Positions 13,909 to 22,363 of a stretch of DNA of 35,426 bases are shown here, piece after piece. A model generated the notes under the pieces. It worked only from the letters and a program-made list of their open reading frames with translations. It was not told the DNA's origin and did not search any database. The stretch covers positions 1-35,426 of the forward strand of contig NZ_CP139714.1 in the NCBI RefSeq assembly GCF_034377145.1, given 5' to 3'. Made by a program: the position numbers and the translations under genes. Numbering within the stretch: the first letter of the stretch is position 1; every line of letters starts with the position of its first letter. This stretch comes from Sulfitobacter sp. OXR-159. GTDB lineage: Bacteria > Pseudomonadota > Alphaproteobacteria > Rhodobacterales > Rhodobacteraceae.

Positions 13909-14916
13909 GCCCCCCTCCTCCCAGATCGTCATCCGCAGCATGATCTGTTCATCTGCGACGTTGCCGACGCGGTGCTGAAGGACGTGATGCAGCACATGGA
14001 GCATCCCTTCTATTCGCTGTCTAAGAAGCCCGAAACCTCGGTGAAGCGATACAGGAACGGCGAGAACTGGCTGGAGATCACGCCAAGCGTCAAGGGCCTC
14101 GCAACGATCTACGACAAGGATATTCTGATCTACTGCATCAGTCAGATCATGGCGAAACTGAAGAAGGGCGAACAGGTTTCACCGCGTGTCCGTATCAACT
14201 CGCGCGAGCTGCTGATCTTCGCGAACCGTGGCACGAGCGGTCGGGAGTACCAGTCCCTCCTCGATGCGCTCGACCGTCTCGAAGGAACGCGGATACGGAC
14301 CAACATCGTAACTGGAGACGAAGAACAGATCGACGGTTTCGGTTTGATAGACGCCTCCTCGATCCGCCGGAAACATGGCATGGACGGCCGCCTTCTCTGG
14401 TGCGAGGTCCAGCTTTCCGGCTGGGTGTTCAATGCGATCCGCAACGAAGAGGTTCTGACGCTACATCGGGATTACTTCCGCCTGCGCAAGCCAATCGAGC
14501 GGCGCGTGTATGAGCTGGCCCGCAAGCATTGCGGCCAGCAGAAGAGCTGGCGCATCACGCTCGCCAAGTTGCTGCTCAAGTCTGGTTCCCAGAGCCCTGA
14601 AAAGCGGTTCAGACAGATGATCAAGGAGCTGGCCCGTCACGATCATCTGCCCGACTATCGCGTCACATTCGATGAAGAGGCCGATATGGTCATCTTCCAC
14701 AATCGCGGCACGATGACCGGTCCCTCGCTGATTGAGGGCCGCGTGTCGTCCCTGAAAGCCGAAACCTACGAATTGGCGCGTCAAGCTGCGCCTGGGTGGG
14801 ACGTGTATCATCTGGAACATGAGTGGCGGGACTGGATCGTTGAACCGCCTCGCAACGCGGATCGAGCCTTCGTCGGGTTCTGCCGCAAGTGGTTTGAAAA
14901 GCGTGGTCGGCCATAG
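13885..14916 (+). CDS. repA: Plasmid replication initiator RepA (RPA family)
   Basis: 343 residues with the features of the replication initiator protein A family common on alphaproteobacterial plasmids: PFYSLSKKPETSVKRYRNG near 34-55, IYDKDILIYCISQIM near 77-91 and RDYFRLRKPIERRVYELARKH near 195-216, followed by a winged-helix region. It binds the iterons just upstream and opens the origin. The ATG at 13885 overlaps the fifth iteron, so residues 2-8 (VTENTNL) are encoded by the repeat itself. This start is the only one that fits the family. Autoregulation by iteron binding is likely. Confidence 0.92.
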   Translation: MVTENTNLAPLLPDRHPQHDLFICDVADAVLKDVMQHMEHPFYSLSKKPETSVKRYRNGENWLEITPSVKGLATIYDKDILIYCISQIMAKLKKGEQVSPRVRINSRELLIFANRGTSGREYQSLLDALDRLEGTRIRTNIVTGDEEQIDGFGLIDASSIRRKHGMDGRLLWCEVQLSGWVFNAIRNEEVLTLHRDYFRLRKPIERRVYELARKHCGQQKSWRITLAKLLLKSGSQSPEKRFRQMIKELARHDHLPDYRVTFDEEADMVIFHNRGTMTGPSLIEGRVSSLKAETYELARQAAPGWDVYHLEHEWRDWIVEPPRNADRAFVGFCRKWFEKRGRP

Positions 14917-14924
14917 ATGTAAAA

Positions 14925-15032
14925 CCGGTTATGGAAACATAACCGGTAAGTGAAATATATCCGGTAGGAGAATAAAATCCGGTATTGGAAACTAATCCGG
15001 TTAGAGATATAAAACCGGTAAGAACAACAGTT
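14925..15032 (+). repeat. Six phased 18-bp repeats between repA and parA (putative centromere)
   Basis: CCGGT occurs at 14925, 14943, 14961, 14979, 14997 and 15015, exactly every 18 bp, each followed by an AT-rich 13-mer (for example CCGGTAAGTGAAATATAT). Strict spacing, location between stop of repA and start of parA, and a small DNA-binding protein gene after parA fit a parS-type centromere and operator for a type Ib partition system. It is distinct in sequence from the repA iterons. Confidence 0.8.
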
Positions 15033-15046
15033 GGCAGGGTTGAGCA

Positions 15047-15715
15047 ATGCCTGTTATCGTTATGGCAAGCCCCAAGGGGGGCGTTGGGAAGTCCACTTGC
15101 GCGGTGCTTCTCGCTTCCGAGTTTGCGCGCATGGGGGCTGAGGTCACAGTGCTGGACTGTGACCCGAACAAATCTCTGAGTCGATGGGCGTCTCACGGAA
15201 TGCCCAAGGGGGTTTCCCTGCTTGGCGATATCGGTCGCTCGGAGATCGTCCCGTCGATCCGTGCGGCTGACGGAGACGGAAAGATCGTGATTGTCGATCT
15301 GGAAGGCATCGCGTCACAGCTTGTGAGCCGTGCTATCTCTCAGGCTGATCTGGTCATTGTTCCAATGCAGGCGACCGCGCTGGATGCAGAGATTGGCTCC
15401 GAAGCCTTGGCTCTCGTCCGCGAAGAGGAGGACGCGCTCGGCCGCGATATCCGCCACGCAGTTGTGCTGACTAAAACAAGTGCGGCCGTGAAAAGCCGTG
15501 TCCAGAAAGAGTTGGAAGAACAACTAAGCGGGGCAGGAATCGACGTGATCGAACCGTCGCTGGTCGCTCGCGCCGCCTTCTCGGAAATATTTGCCTATGG
15601 CGGCGATCTGACTGCGATGATGAACGACACGGAACTGAGAACGGGCGGCAAGGTCGATAAGGCCCTGGCGAACGCCCAAAGCTTCGCGGAGGCTGTTTAT
15701 GAGCGGCTCAAATAG
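15047..15715 (+). CDS. parA: Partition ATPase ParA (type Ib, short form)
   Basis: A 222-residue Walker-type ATPase with the deviant P-loop SPKGGVGKST at 8-17 starting almost at the N-terminus, a Walker A' motif TVLDCDPN near 34-41 and the IVIVDLEG motif near 82-89. Absence of an N-terminal helix-turn-helix defines the short type Ib form, in which the partner protein and not ParA acts as repressor. It moves plasmid copies over the nucleoid. Its start follows the 18-bp repeats by 14 bases, and its end overlaps the next gene by 17 bases. Confidence 0.92.
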   Translation: MPVIVMASPKGGVGKSTCAVLLASEFARMGAEVTVLDCDPNKSLSRWASHGMPKGVSLLGDIGRSEIVPSIRAADGDGKIVIVDLEGIASQLVSRAISQADLVIVPMQATALDAEIGSEALALVREEEDALGRDIRHAVVLTKTSAAVKSRVQKELEEQLSGAGIDVIEPSLVARAAFSEIFAYGGDLTAMMNDTELRTGGKVDKALANAQSFAEAVYERLK

Positions 15716-15974
15716 GCTTGCGGGCCTTACGGCACGCCCGAAAGAGACAAGCGCCGAAGAAGTCCGGCGTGTGGATGACGTTGGAGAGGCTAGGGGGTTC
15801 CTTGATCGCACCCCTCGCAAGAAGCCTGGCCGCAAACCCAGTCCTCGCACCCACCAGCTGCACCCGAAGGTTTTTCCCAAAGTAGGGGAGGCTATTGCGG
15901 CCGAAGCGGAAAAACTTGGAATCACCCAGGGCCAACTGATCGAACAGATGTGGGAACTCTACAGCTCTCGATGA
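15699..15974 (+). CDS. Small putative centromere-binding protein (ParB analogue)
   Basis: 91 residues. A disordered, charged N-terminal half (about 1-45, with RTPRKKPGRKPSPRT) is followed by a short C-terminal domain (VFPKVGEAIAAEAEKLGITQ) that looks like a ribbon-helix-helix dimer domain. A flexible N-terminus plus RHH domain is the build of ParG/Omega-type partners of short ParA proteins. The ATG 15699 has GGAGG six bases upstream and overlaps the parA end, so the two are translationally coupled. It probably binds the 18-bp repeats and represses the operon. Family assignment is by size, position and appearance. Confidence 0.7.
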   Translation: MSGSNRLAGLTARPKETSAEEVRRVDDVGEARGFLDRTPRKKPGRKPSPRTHQLHPKVFPKVGEAIAAEAEKLGITQGQLIEQMWELYSSR

Positions 15975-16047
15975 TGGATGACATCCTGCCACTATGCTGA
16001 GAATGAAGTATGCTTGCATTTTTCGCTAGCACTTGCTATATGACCTG

Positions 16048-16302
16048 ATGAACAGCAAACACCGCAAGACCCTAGCCGTTGTCTTCACAGACCCGGTGTC
16101 CGGCACTGTCGAATGGTCGGCAATCGAGCGTTTGCTTGTCGCTGCTGGCGCACAGGTGATCGAAGGACGCGGCTCGCGGGTGCGGTTCGAGAAGGATGGC
16201 GAGGTCGAGACGTTTCACCGCCCGCACCCCGCCAAGGAAGCCAAACGCTACCAAGTGCGCGCCGCCCGCGCGTTCCTGGAACGGATCGGAGTTACACCAT
16301 GA
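16048..16302 (+). CDS. hicA: HicA-family toxin (mRNA interferase type)
   Basis: 84 residues with the double-stranded-RNA-binding-like HicA fold: VEWSAIERLLVAAGAQVIEG, then GRGSRVRF and the conserved ETFHRPHP segment. HicA toxins cleave mRNA. At the place where many members have the catalytic histidine (GSH), this one has GSR, as in the FHRPHP subgroup; the histidines in FHRPHP remain. I chose ATG 16048 over TTG 16033. The stop overlaps the hicB start by four bases (ATGA), the normal toxin-first order of hic loci. Confidence 0.85.
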   Translation: MNSKHRKTLAVVFTDPVSGTVEWSAIERLLVAAGAQVIEGRGSRVRFEKDGEVETFHRPHPAKEAKRYQVRAARAFLERIGVTP

Positions 16303-16631
16303 CCAATTCCATGACCTACAAGGGCTATACGGCCCGCATCGAATATGACGACGAAGATGGAATCTTTACCGGACGCCTCGCCGGTATCCGCGATGGTGTC
16401 GGCTTTCACGCGGACACGGTTGAAGCTTTGCGGGATGCCTTTCACGAAGCGGTCGAAGATTACATCGAAACCTGCGCAAAGATCGGTAAAGAGCCGCAGA
16501 AGGCCTTTTCCGGCCAGGTGATGTTTCGTGTCGATCCCGAAGTGCATCGCAAGGCTGCGCTCGCAGCGGAGCTGTCCGGCAAGAGCCTGAACCAGTGGGC
16601 CGAAGAGGTTCTGGATCGCGCCGCAGGGTAG
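16299..16631 (+). CDS. hicB: HicB-family antitoxin
   Basis: 110 residues. The N-terminal HicB domain (YKGYTARIEYDDEDGIFTGR to VEALRDAFHEAVEDYIETC, residues ~6-58) masks the toxin. The C-terminal part (FRVDPEVHRKAALAAELSGK, then SLNQWAEEVLDRA) is a ribbon-helix-helix DNA-binding domain, so it should repress its own operon. It is translationally coupled to hicA and serves plasmid stability. Confidence 0.9.
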   Translation: MTNSMTYKGYTARIEYDDEDGIFTGRLAGIRDGVGFHADTVEALRDAFHEAVEDYIETCAKIGKEPQKAFSGQVMFRVDPEVHRKAALAAELSGKSLNQWAEEVLDRAAG

Positions 16632-16644
16632 GGGGCCGGTGGAT

Positions 16645-17082
16645 ATGGCCGACGCTGACCGCGTTCTGGACGCAAGGACAGGTGAGCTTGAAACTGTCGA
16701 TCAAGCCATGATGGGCGAAGTCGTTGGTGTGGCCCAGGCGGTTGGTGATCTGCGAAAGGCTCTCGATGAACTTGATGGCCAGCTTGATGCCCGGCGGTTC
16801 GAAAAAGCCGCTGCGTTGGGGTATCAAGACATCGCATCCGCGTTCATCTTCCTCCAGCGCACTTTGGGCGGGCTACAGAGCGCGGAGCTTAACCGCCACG
16901 CTTTCGTTTCAAGCATCGCGGAAGAACTGCAATGCGCACACGAGGATGCAGAGCCCCTTGTTGCGGCGCGTCTCCAATGCCTGAAACCCAGACCGGAATT
17001 GACCGAAGAAGAGCTTGCAGCGTCGAAGGCGCGCCTTCGACGCAGAATAGAGGAAATAGGCTCGAACGGCGAAGGCCAGTAA
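16645..17082 (+). CDS. Hypothetical helical protein after hicB
   Basis: About 145 residues, not recognised. It is acidic and almost wholly helical by composition, with no membrane segment, cysteine motif or catalytic signature. AGGGGG at 16630-16635 precedes ATG 16645 by nine bases; GTG 16639 is an alternative start. It lies 13 bases after hicB and may be read from the same promoter. The C-terminal part is Arg/Glu rich (SKARLRRRIEEIGSN), coiled-coil-like. Confidence 0.6.
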   Translation: MADADRVLDARTGELETVDQAMMGEVVGVAQAVGDLRKALDELDGQLDARRFEKAAALGYQDIASAFIFLQRTLGGLQSAELNRHAFVSSIAEELQCAHEDAEPLVAARLQCLKPRPELTEEELAASKARLRRRIEEIGSNGEGQ

Positions 17083-17313
17083 GGCGTTGGCTCACGTCGC
17101 AATATGCAAGTCCGGCCACTCGCTGCACGCTGTCGGAACTCACTGGTCGCGGGACTTTGCCGCCGTTTGGTTATGCCTTCTGAAGGTCCGCTATGGCGGC
17201 GCAGATGGTGAATTCACGGTGCGACAACAAGGCGATACCCACAGTCACGCTTATCGAGTTCAAGAACGTCACCAAACTGCTTCGTCCAAGTCCCACTTTC
17301 GAGATCACGCCTA

Positions 17314-18137
17314 GGCTCATAGCCAGTAGATGACGATAGCGGCGAGGGCGATGGCTGAGAGGAAGACCTTCGGGCACCTGTCGTAGCGTGTGGCGACGCG
17401 CCGCCAGTCCTTGAGCCTGCCGAACATGATCTCGATCCGGTTTCGGCGTTTGTATCGGCGCTTGTCATACTTCACCGGCGCCTTCCGCTGCTTCCGTCCG
17501 GGGATGCAGGCGCGTATCCCTCTGTCTTTCAACGCTTCTCGAAACCAGTCGGCGTCGTAGCCGCGATCCCCGAGCAACCAATCGACATCCGGCAGACTGT
17601 CGCAAAGAGCCCGTGCGCCGATGTAGTCGCTCACCTGTCCTGCCGTGACGAACAGGTCGAGGGGCCGTCCCTGGCTGTCACATATGGCATGCAGCTTGGT
17701 GTTCATGCCGCCCTTGGTCCGTCCGATCAGGCGGCCGCGCCCCCCTTTTTAGCGGCTAGACTGGACGCCGTTCGGTGAGCCTTCAGGTAGGTGGCGTCGA
17801 TCATCACGGTCTTCCTCTCGCCGTGCTCGGCAGCCAGTCCAACCAACATTTTCGCGAAGATGCCTTTGTCGCTCCAACGCTTCCAGCGGTTGTAGAGCGT
17901 CTTATGGGGACCGTATTGTTTTGGCGCATCTCGCCAGCGTAACCCATTGCGGTTGATGAAGATAATCCCGCTCAGGACGCGCCGATCATCGACACGGGGC
18001 TTGCCGTGGGACTTCGGGAAATAGGGCTCCAGACGCGCCATCTGCGCATCGCTCAGCCAGAAGAGATCAGACATGTCACCGCTCAGTTTTCGCGCGGTGA
18101 ATCATGCCCTACCGCTGAGATCAATGGGTCCTGAGCC
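17314..18137 (-). mobile_element. IS5-family insertion sequence (IS427-like), 824 bp
   Basis: The ends begin GGCTCA on both sides (17314 rightward, 18137 on the complement) and agree further in a CC..T..AT pattern, flanked by a TA duplication (17312-17313 and 18138-18139). The rejoined methyltransferase frame confirms these boundaries. It carries a single transposase gene in two overlapping frames. Confidence 0.88.
17317..18074 (-). CDS. IS5-family transposase (orfAB, programmed -1 frameshift)
   Basis: The first frame (18074-17727, 115 residues) begins MSDLFWLSDAQMARLEPYFP and holds the N-terminal domain and the first catalytic Asp (KTVMIDATYLKAHRTAS). The second frame (to 17317) holds GRTKGGMNTKLHA, WLLGDRGYDADWF with the second Asp, and RRYKRRNRIEIMFGRLKDW with the catalytic Glu. 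The frames are offset by -1, with a slippery G GGG GGC at 17745-17739. Fusion by ribosomal slippage is the known mode of these elements, so the break is regulated and not damage. Confidence 0.88.
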
Positions 18138-18985
18138 TAAGGCTTTCCAAACCGGGGGCGATATCGCCAATCTTCCAGAATGAGGAAATCCCAGCACGAA
18201 CACGGGCATCAAGATATGCAGAAGGACGCCGCCAGTAGGCCGCAAGAAAACCGTCAGAACAATCGTGCGGGATCAGAACTGGTGACACTTCCACCTCGCC
18301 AAGCCATTTCGCATATTCATCTATTGGCGGCATCTGGCCCTTATCTAGTGCGGCAAGTTCTGGGAAATAGTCAAATAGCCAAAAGTCACGGAATGTAGGA
18401 TCGTAAGTCAGGATCACTTTGGGGCCACGCGAAACTCGGCGCAACTCGGCCATGCCTTTTGCCTTGTCGTTCCAGTGATGCACTGTCAGCACCGCCATAA
18501 CCGCGTCGAAGCAATCATCATCAAAAGGAAGGTTTTCGGCGATGCCTTGCACCACTCTCGCATTGGATGTTGGCCTCTGCGCTATCATTTCGGCGGACGG
18601 TTCGAGTGCTGTAATCATACGATCCACAGGCTCGTAGGAGCCTGCACCTGCACCAACGTTCAACACCGCTCGGCTTTCACCGAGTGCCGTATGTATTAAC
18701 TTCGCGATCCGCGCATCAGCACAGCGCAATTTGGCGTAGTCCAATCCAATCGTGTCGTAGCTTTCAGGCATTGGGAAATCCACTCAAGTTCAGTCAAGAA
18801 GAATGATACCCGGCATTCGTGCGAAGCGCAGCATCCGTCCCTTCGGGCTCTTGCACTAAATCGCTCCGCGATATGGGCGCCTATGGCTGGGGTTGCGCTT
18901 AGTCGGGATTTGTTTTGCGGTTTGCGGTGTTGGGTTTGTGCTGTTGATCGAGGTGATTTTGCCTCGGTTGACAGAGGGTTTTCCC

Positions 18986-19900
18986 ATGAATGTACAGCAC
19001 TCCACACCCTTGACGCCGCTTCGGGCGCGCATGATCGCGGATATGTCGGCGCGCAATCTAGGACCGGCATCTCAGATCGGACACTTGCGGGCGTGCAAGC
19101 GGTTTGCGGCCTGGCTTGGGCGTTCGCCAGAGACAGCGGAGCCAGATGACGTCCGCGATTTCCAACAGCATCTGATTGAGACCGGCACCAGCATCTGCAC
19201 GCGCAATCGCACGATGACCGGGGTGAAGTTTCTGTTCCGGGTCACCCTGCGACGGCACGATCTTGTGGCCGAGATTTTCAGCCTCAAGGAGCCGGTGAAG
19301 GTACCGCTTGTCCTGAGCCGCAATGAGGTTAAACGCATCCTGGCCATGGCACCTGGCCTTAAGGCGCGCGTGATGTTGTCGCTTGCCTATGGCTGCGGGA
19401 TGCGTGCGGGCGAAGTTGTCCGGTTGCGCGTTGGCGACATCGATGGCGCCCAAAACATCATCCGCATCGTGCAATCCAAGGGCCGCAAGGATCGCAACGT
19501 GATGTTGCCCACAGATATTCTGGGCCTGTTGCGCGAATGGTGGACCGAACGCCCCACCGGCCAGGATGCAGGCGTGCCTGGCCCCGAGCGGGTTCTCTTC
19601 CCCGGCTATCGCGGCAAACATCTCTCGGCCCGCCAGATCTCGCGACTGTTCAAGGAGGCGGCGCGGATGGCGGGCATCACCAAACCGGTTACGCTGCACA
19701 CGTTGCGCCATTCCTTCGCGACACATCTGCTGGAACGTGGTGTGGACATCCGGGTCATTCAGGCACTGCTCGGCCATACCAAACTGACCACGACGGCTCG
19801 ATATGCGAGCGTTGCCACGGGCATGATCGCGGCAGTGGACAGCCCGCTGGATGACTTGAGGTCGGCCAAGCGCAAGAAGGGCAAGAAAGGCGCGTCGTAG
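18986..19900 (+). CDS. Tyrosine recombinase associated with an IS91-family element
   Basis: 304 residues. A SAM-like N-terminal DNA-binding domain (about 10-100) precedes a catalytic domain with all residues: Arg140 (GCGMRAGEV), Lys165, His238-x-x-Arg241 (HTLRHSFATH), His264 (LLGHTKL) and Tyr273 (TARYASV). ATG 18986 has GAGGG eight bases upstream; the longer frame from 18893 has no site. Seven bases separate it from the IS91-type transposase gene, and such an integrase-like ORF is known in front of the transposase in one IS91 subgroup. It may help resolve or target the rolling-circle element. Confidence 0.9.
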   Translation: MNVQHSTPLTPLRARMIADMSARNLGPASQIGHLRACKRFAAWLGRSPETAEPDDVRDFQQHLIETGTSICTRNRTMTGVKFLFRVTLRRHDLVAEIFSLKEPVKVPLVLSRNEVKRILAMAPGLKARVMLSLAYGCGMRAGEVVRLRVGDIDGAQNIIRIVQSKGRKDRNVMLPTDILGLLREWWTERPTGQDAGVPGPERVLFPGYRGKHLSARQISRLFKEAARMAGITKPVTLHTLRHSFATHLLERGVDIRVIQALLGHTKLTTTARYASVATGMIAAVDSPLDDLRSAKRKKGKKGAS

Positions 19901-19906
19901 CCCCCG

Positions 19907-21115
19907 TTGCCTCGGCCATCGCTGGAGGTTGCGGATATCTTCCGCGCCCACGGCGCTGCCTGGCTGGCGGCCAACGTCGGCCACATCAGCCTCGATCAGT
20001 TGAAGGTCATGAGCGCTATCGAGCGCTGCCGCACGGCGGCGCTCGGCGGCCATGTCGCGCGGTGCGAAGACTGCGCCCATGAGCACATCGCCTACAATTC
20101 CTGTCGCAATCGCCACTGTCCCAAATGCCAATCCGGGGCAGCCAGGGCTTGGCTGGCGGCGCGCGAGGCCGAACTGCTGCCCGTGCGGTATTTCCACCTG
20201 GTCTTCACGCTGCCCAAACCGATCGCGGACATCGCCCACCAAAACAAACGGGAGATCTACAATCTCTTGATGCGGGCGAGCGCAGACGCGGTGATCAGGA
20301 TTGCCGCCGACCCCAAGCACCTCGGCGCACGGGTGGGCGTCACATCCGTGCTCCACACCTGGGGCTCGGCGATGACCCACCACCCACATGTCCACATGAT
20401 CGTGCCGGGCGGCGGCTTGTCTGAAGATGGGACCAAGTGGATCGCTTGCCGCAAGAACTTCTTTTTGTCCGTGCGTGTGCTGTCTCGGCTGTACAGGCGG
20501 CTCATTCTGGACGGGCTCTCCCGGCTGCACAAAGCCGGGAAGCTGCGCTTCTTCGGCGACCATGCAAAGCTTGCTGATCTCGCGGTTTTTGACGCTTTCC
20601 TGCAACCGCTACGCAAGATCGATTGGGTCGTGTATGCCAAGGAGCCCTTCGCCGGACCCAAAGCCGTGCTGGCATACCTGTCGCGCTACACCCACCGTGT
20701 CGCGATCTCCAACAGCCGCCTGATACGGGTCGACGACCGGGGCGTCACCTTCCGCGTCAAGGACTACCGCATCACCGGCCCCGGGCGGCACACCACCATG
20801 ACCCTGAAAACCGACGAGTTCATCCGCCGGTTCCTCATCCACGTCCTGCCCAAAGGCCAGCACCGCATCCGCCACTATGGCTTCTTCGGCAACGGCAATC
20901 GGACCGCCAATATCGCGAGGATCAGGGAGCTGCTCGGGGCCGAAACACCGGTTCCGGGTCTTGCTCACGATAACACGATCGAGGATGCCGATGCGCCCGC
21001 CCGCGTCCTCGCGCTGCCATGCCCATGCTGCGGCGGCCGGTTGATCATCGTCGATACCTTCGCGCCCGCACAACATCCCAGAGCACCACCGGCATCAGCG
21101 AGGGCTGCCGCATGA
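19907..21115 (+). CDS. IS91-family rolling-circle transposase
   Basis: 402 residues. An N-terminal zinc-binding region (CEDCAHEHIAYNSC and RHCPKCQ, residues ~44-72) is followed by the HUH-nuclease part with HHPHVHMIVPGG near 159-170 and the candidate nicking tyrosine in YLSRYTHRVAIS. Family members move by single-strand rolling-circle transfer from one end (ori) to the other (ter) without target duplication. No ATG is in place; TTG 19907 gives the start PRPSLEVADIFRAHG. It is coupled to the upstream recombinase gene. Confidence 0.92.
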   Translation: MPRPSLEVADIFRAHGAAWLAANVGHISLDQLKVMSAIERCRTAALGGHVARCEDCAHEHIAYNSCRNRHCPKCQSGAARAWLAAREAELLPVRYFHLVFTLPKPIADIAHQNKREIYNLLMRASADAVIRIAADPKHLGARVGVTSVLHTWGSAMTHHPHVHMIVPGGGLSEDGTKWIACRKNFFLSVRVLSRLYRRLILDGLSRLHKAGKLRFFGDHAKLADLAVFDAFLQPLRKIDWVVYAKEPFAGPKAVLAYLSRYTHRVAISNSRLIRVDDRGVTFRVKDYRITGPGRHTTMTLKTDEFIRRFLIHVLPKGQHRIRHYGFFGNGNRTANIARIRELLGAETPVPGLAHDNTIEDADAPARVLALPCPCCGGRLIIVDTFAPAQHPRAPPASARAAA

Positions 21116-21542
21116 ACAGCGCGCCTCAGTCCCCAGGTTGCGATCGTAACCGCACACCCCACCGGCTGCGGCACATCCCGCCTGCCCAAATCCAGCCCTC
21201 AGCGATCCTCAGGTCGCAAATATCCCGGGAACGCGACGCAGGTTGCCAAAAACTAACCAGAACCCATGACGGGCTTGCCCTCACGGGCCACCACGAACCT
21301 ACCCCGAGCCGTCGGAACCAGGGCACTCAAGCCTCCAAATCCCCATAGACCCAGCCGATCCGCCCAACCCCAACCCCGCGATTTCCCGCCTGAGCGCTTC
21401 TCCGACGCCAGGCAACCGCAGCGCTCCGCCCAAACCCCCGCGCATGGCGTCCGAGAAACCTGCATCACAGCCCGAATTAGCTGCGCGCTGCATGAACGGC
21501 TGGTCTCGAAAATTTGCCACCGAGAGGGCAGGGGGCCGGCCA
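21116..21542. other. Non-coding stretch after the IS91-type transposase
   Basis: About 430 C-rich bases without a credible gene. It probably contains the ori end of the IS91-family element, but I could not place the terminus. The sequence next to the WGR gene stop (21543) already belongs to the neighbouring module. Confidence 0.4.
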
Positions 21543-21797
21543 TCACCCTGCGAGCTGATAACCGCGCTTCTGCTTAGCCTTGTAGAGCGCGACCATGGCG
21601 TCAGCGGCGCGGCCTGCATCCTCGAAACAGTCGATCCGATGCCGCCCCTGGGTGCCAATCCGGCCCCACTCCCGCAGGAGCGAGACACCGCCGAACAGGT
21701 CAGGCATTAGGCGCAACCGATAGAAGCGAAACATATTGGCATCCGGGTCTACACGCTCGATGCGGATATCTTCAGGAAACATCTCAAGCTGCTGCAT
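21543..21797 (-). CDS. WGR-domain protein
   Basis: 84 residues consisting of a single WGR domain: MQQLEMFPEDIRIERVDP, then YRLRLMPDLFGG, the signature EWGRIGTQGRH (Trp-Gly-Arg at ~44-46) and AADAMVALYKAKQKRGY. WGR domains occur in PARP and DNA-repair proteins and bind nucleic acid ends. Stand-alone bacterial copies have no defined role. The ATG has GGAGG eight bases upstream and overlaps the end of the resolvase gene by 14 bases, so the two are translationally coupled. Confidence 0.88.
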   Translation of the reverse strand: MQQLEMFPEDIRIERVDPDANMFRFYRLRLMPDLFGGVSLLREWGRIGTQGRHRIDCFEDAGRAADAMVALYKAKQKRGYQLAG

Positions 21798-22356
21798 CGG
21801 GTGCCACCTCCCGCATGACACGGCTGATCGTGGACCTGTGGACGTTGAACAGACGCGCGGCCTCAGCCTCGGTGCGTTTGCCGGATCGCACCAAGTCGCG
21901 GATTTCTTTGCGCTGATCATCCGACAGCTTCGGCTTGCGCCCTGGGTGGCGTCCCTTCTTGCGGGCGCGCTCCAGACCGGCGCGCGTGCGCTCGCGGATC
22001 ATCTCGCGCTCGAACTCGGCGAAGACCCCGACCATTTGCATCATCATGCGCCCGGCGGGCGTCGTGGTGTCGATGGCCTCGGTCAGCGACCGGAAACCAG
22101 CTCCAGCGGCGTTGATCTTCTCCATGATGGACAGAAGGTCTTTCAGCGATCGCGACAACCGGTCAAGCTTCCAGACGATCACCACGTCGCCGTCGCGGAG
22201 CTGATCGAGCATCCGGTGCAGCTCCGGCCGATCCCAACGGCCACCGGACGCGCGTTCCTCAAACACGCGCTCGCACCCGGCGGCGCGTAGCGCATCGAGT
22301 TGCGCGGCGGTGTCCTGACCGCGATCTGTGGAAATACGAGCATAGCCAAAGTTCAT
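21784..22356 (-). CDS. Serine recombinase/resolvase coupled to a WGR protein
   Basis: 190 residues: catalytic start MNFGYARISTDRGQD with the serine in ARIS, then WKLDRLSRS, MVGVFAEFEREMIRERT and a C-terminal helix-turn-helix (EAEAARLFNVHRSTISRVM). It is clearly different from tnpR at 512. No transposase gene accompanies it, but a res-like site lies directly upstream, so it may resolve plasmid multimers or be the remainder of another Tn3-like element. Confidence 0.92.
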   Translation of the reverse strand: MNFGYARISTDRGQDTAAQLDALRAAGCERVFEERASGGRWDRPELHRMLDQLRDGDVVIVWKLDRLSRSLKDLLSIMEKINAAGAGFRSLTEAIDTTTPAGRMMMQMVGVFAEFEREMIRERTRAGLERARKKGRHPGRKPKLSDDQRKEIRDLVRSGKRTEAEAARLFNVHRSTISRVMREVAPDAAA

Positions 22357-22363
22357 GCGCTGA

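Larger units (their letters stand above)
17214..18771 (-). pseudogene. SAM-dependent methyltransferase gene interrupted by an IS5-family element
   Basis: The 5' part (18771 to 18138) encodes a class I methyltransferase with the SAM loop VLNVGAGAGSYEP and the LTVHHW segment typical of small-molecule methylases. It then runs into IS sequence and stops early at 18121. Removing the IS and one TA copy restores the frame: LESLRRDLESGTWTKQF continues to GYRLVVAP and a stop at 17214. The intact protein would have about 245 residues. The start ATG 18771 has GAGTGG upstream; GTG 18783 is an alternative. The truncated protein lacks its C-terminal helices and is probably inactive. Confidence 0.85.

Noticed and set aside
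14925..15032. Repeat array considered as CRISPR
   Set aside because: The 18-bp period with a 5-bp constant core is far too short for repeat-spacer units, there are no cas genes, and the place fits a partition site.
14690..15196. Minus-strand open frame with a six-residue repeat (TGYISL-like)
   Set aside because: It is the translation of the 18-bp repeats on the wrong strand and runs antisense through repA and parA.
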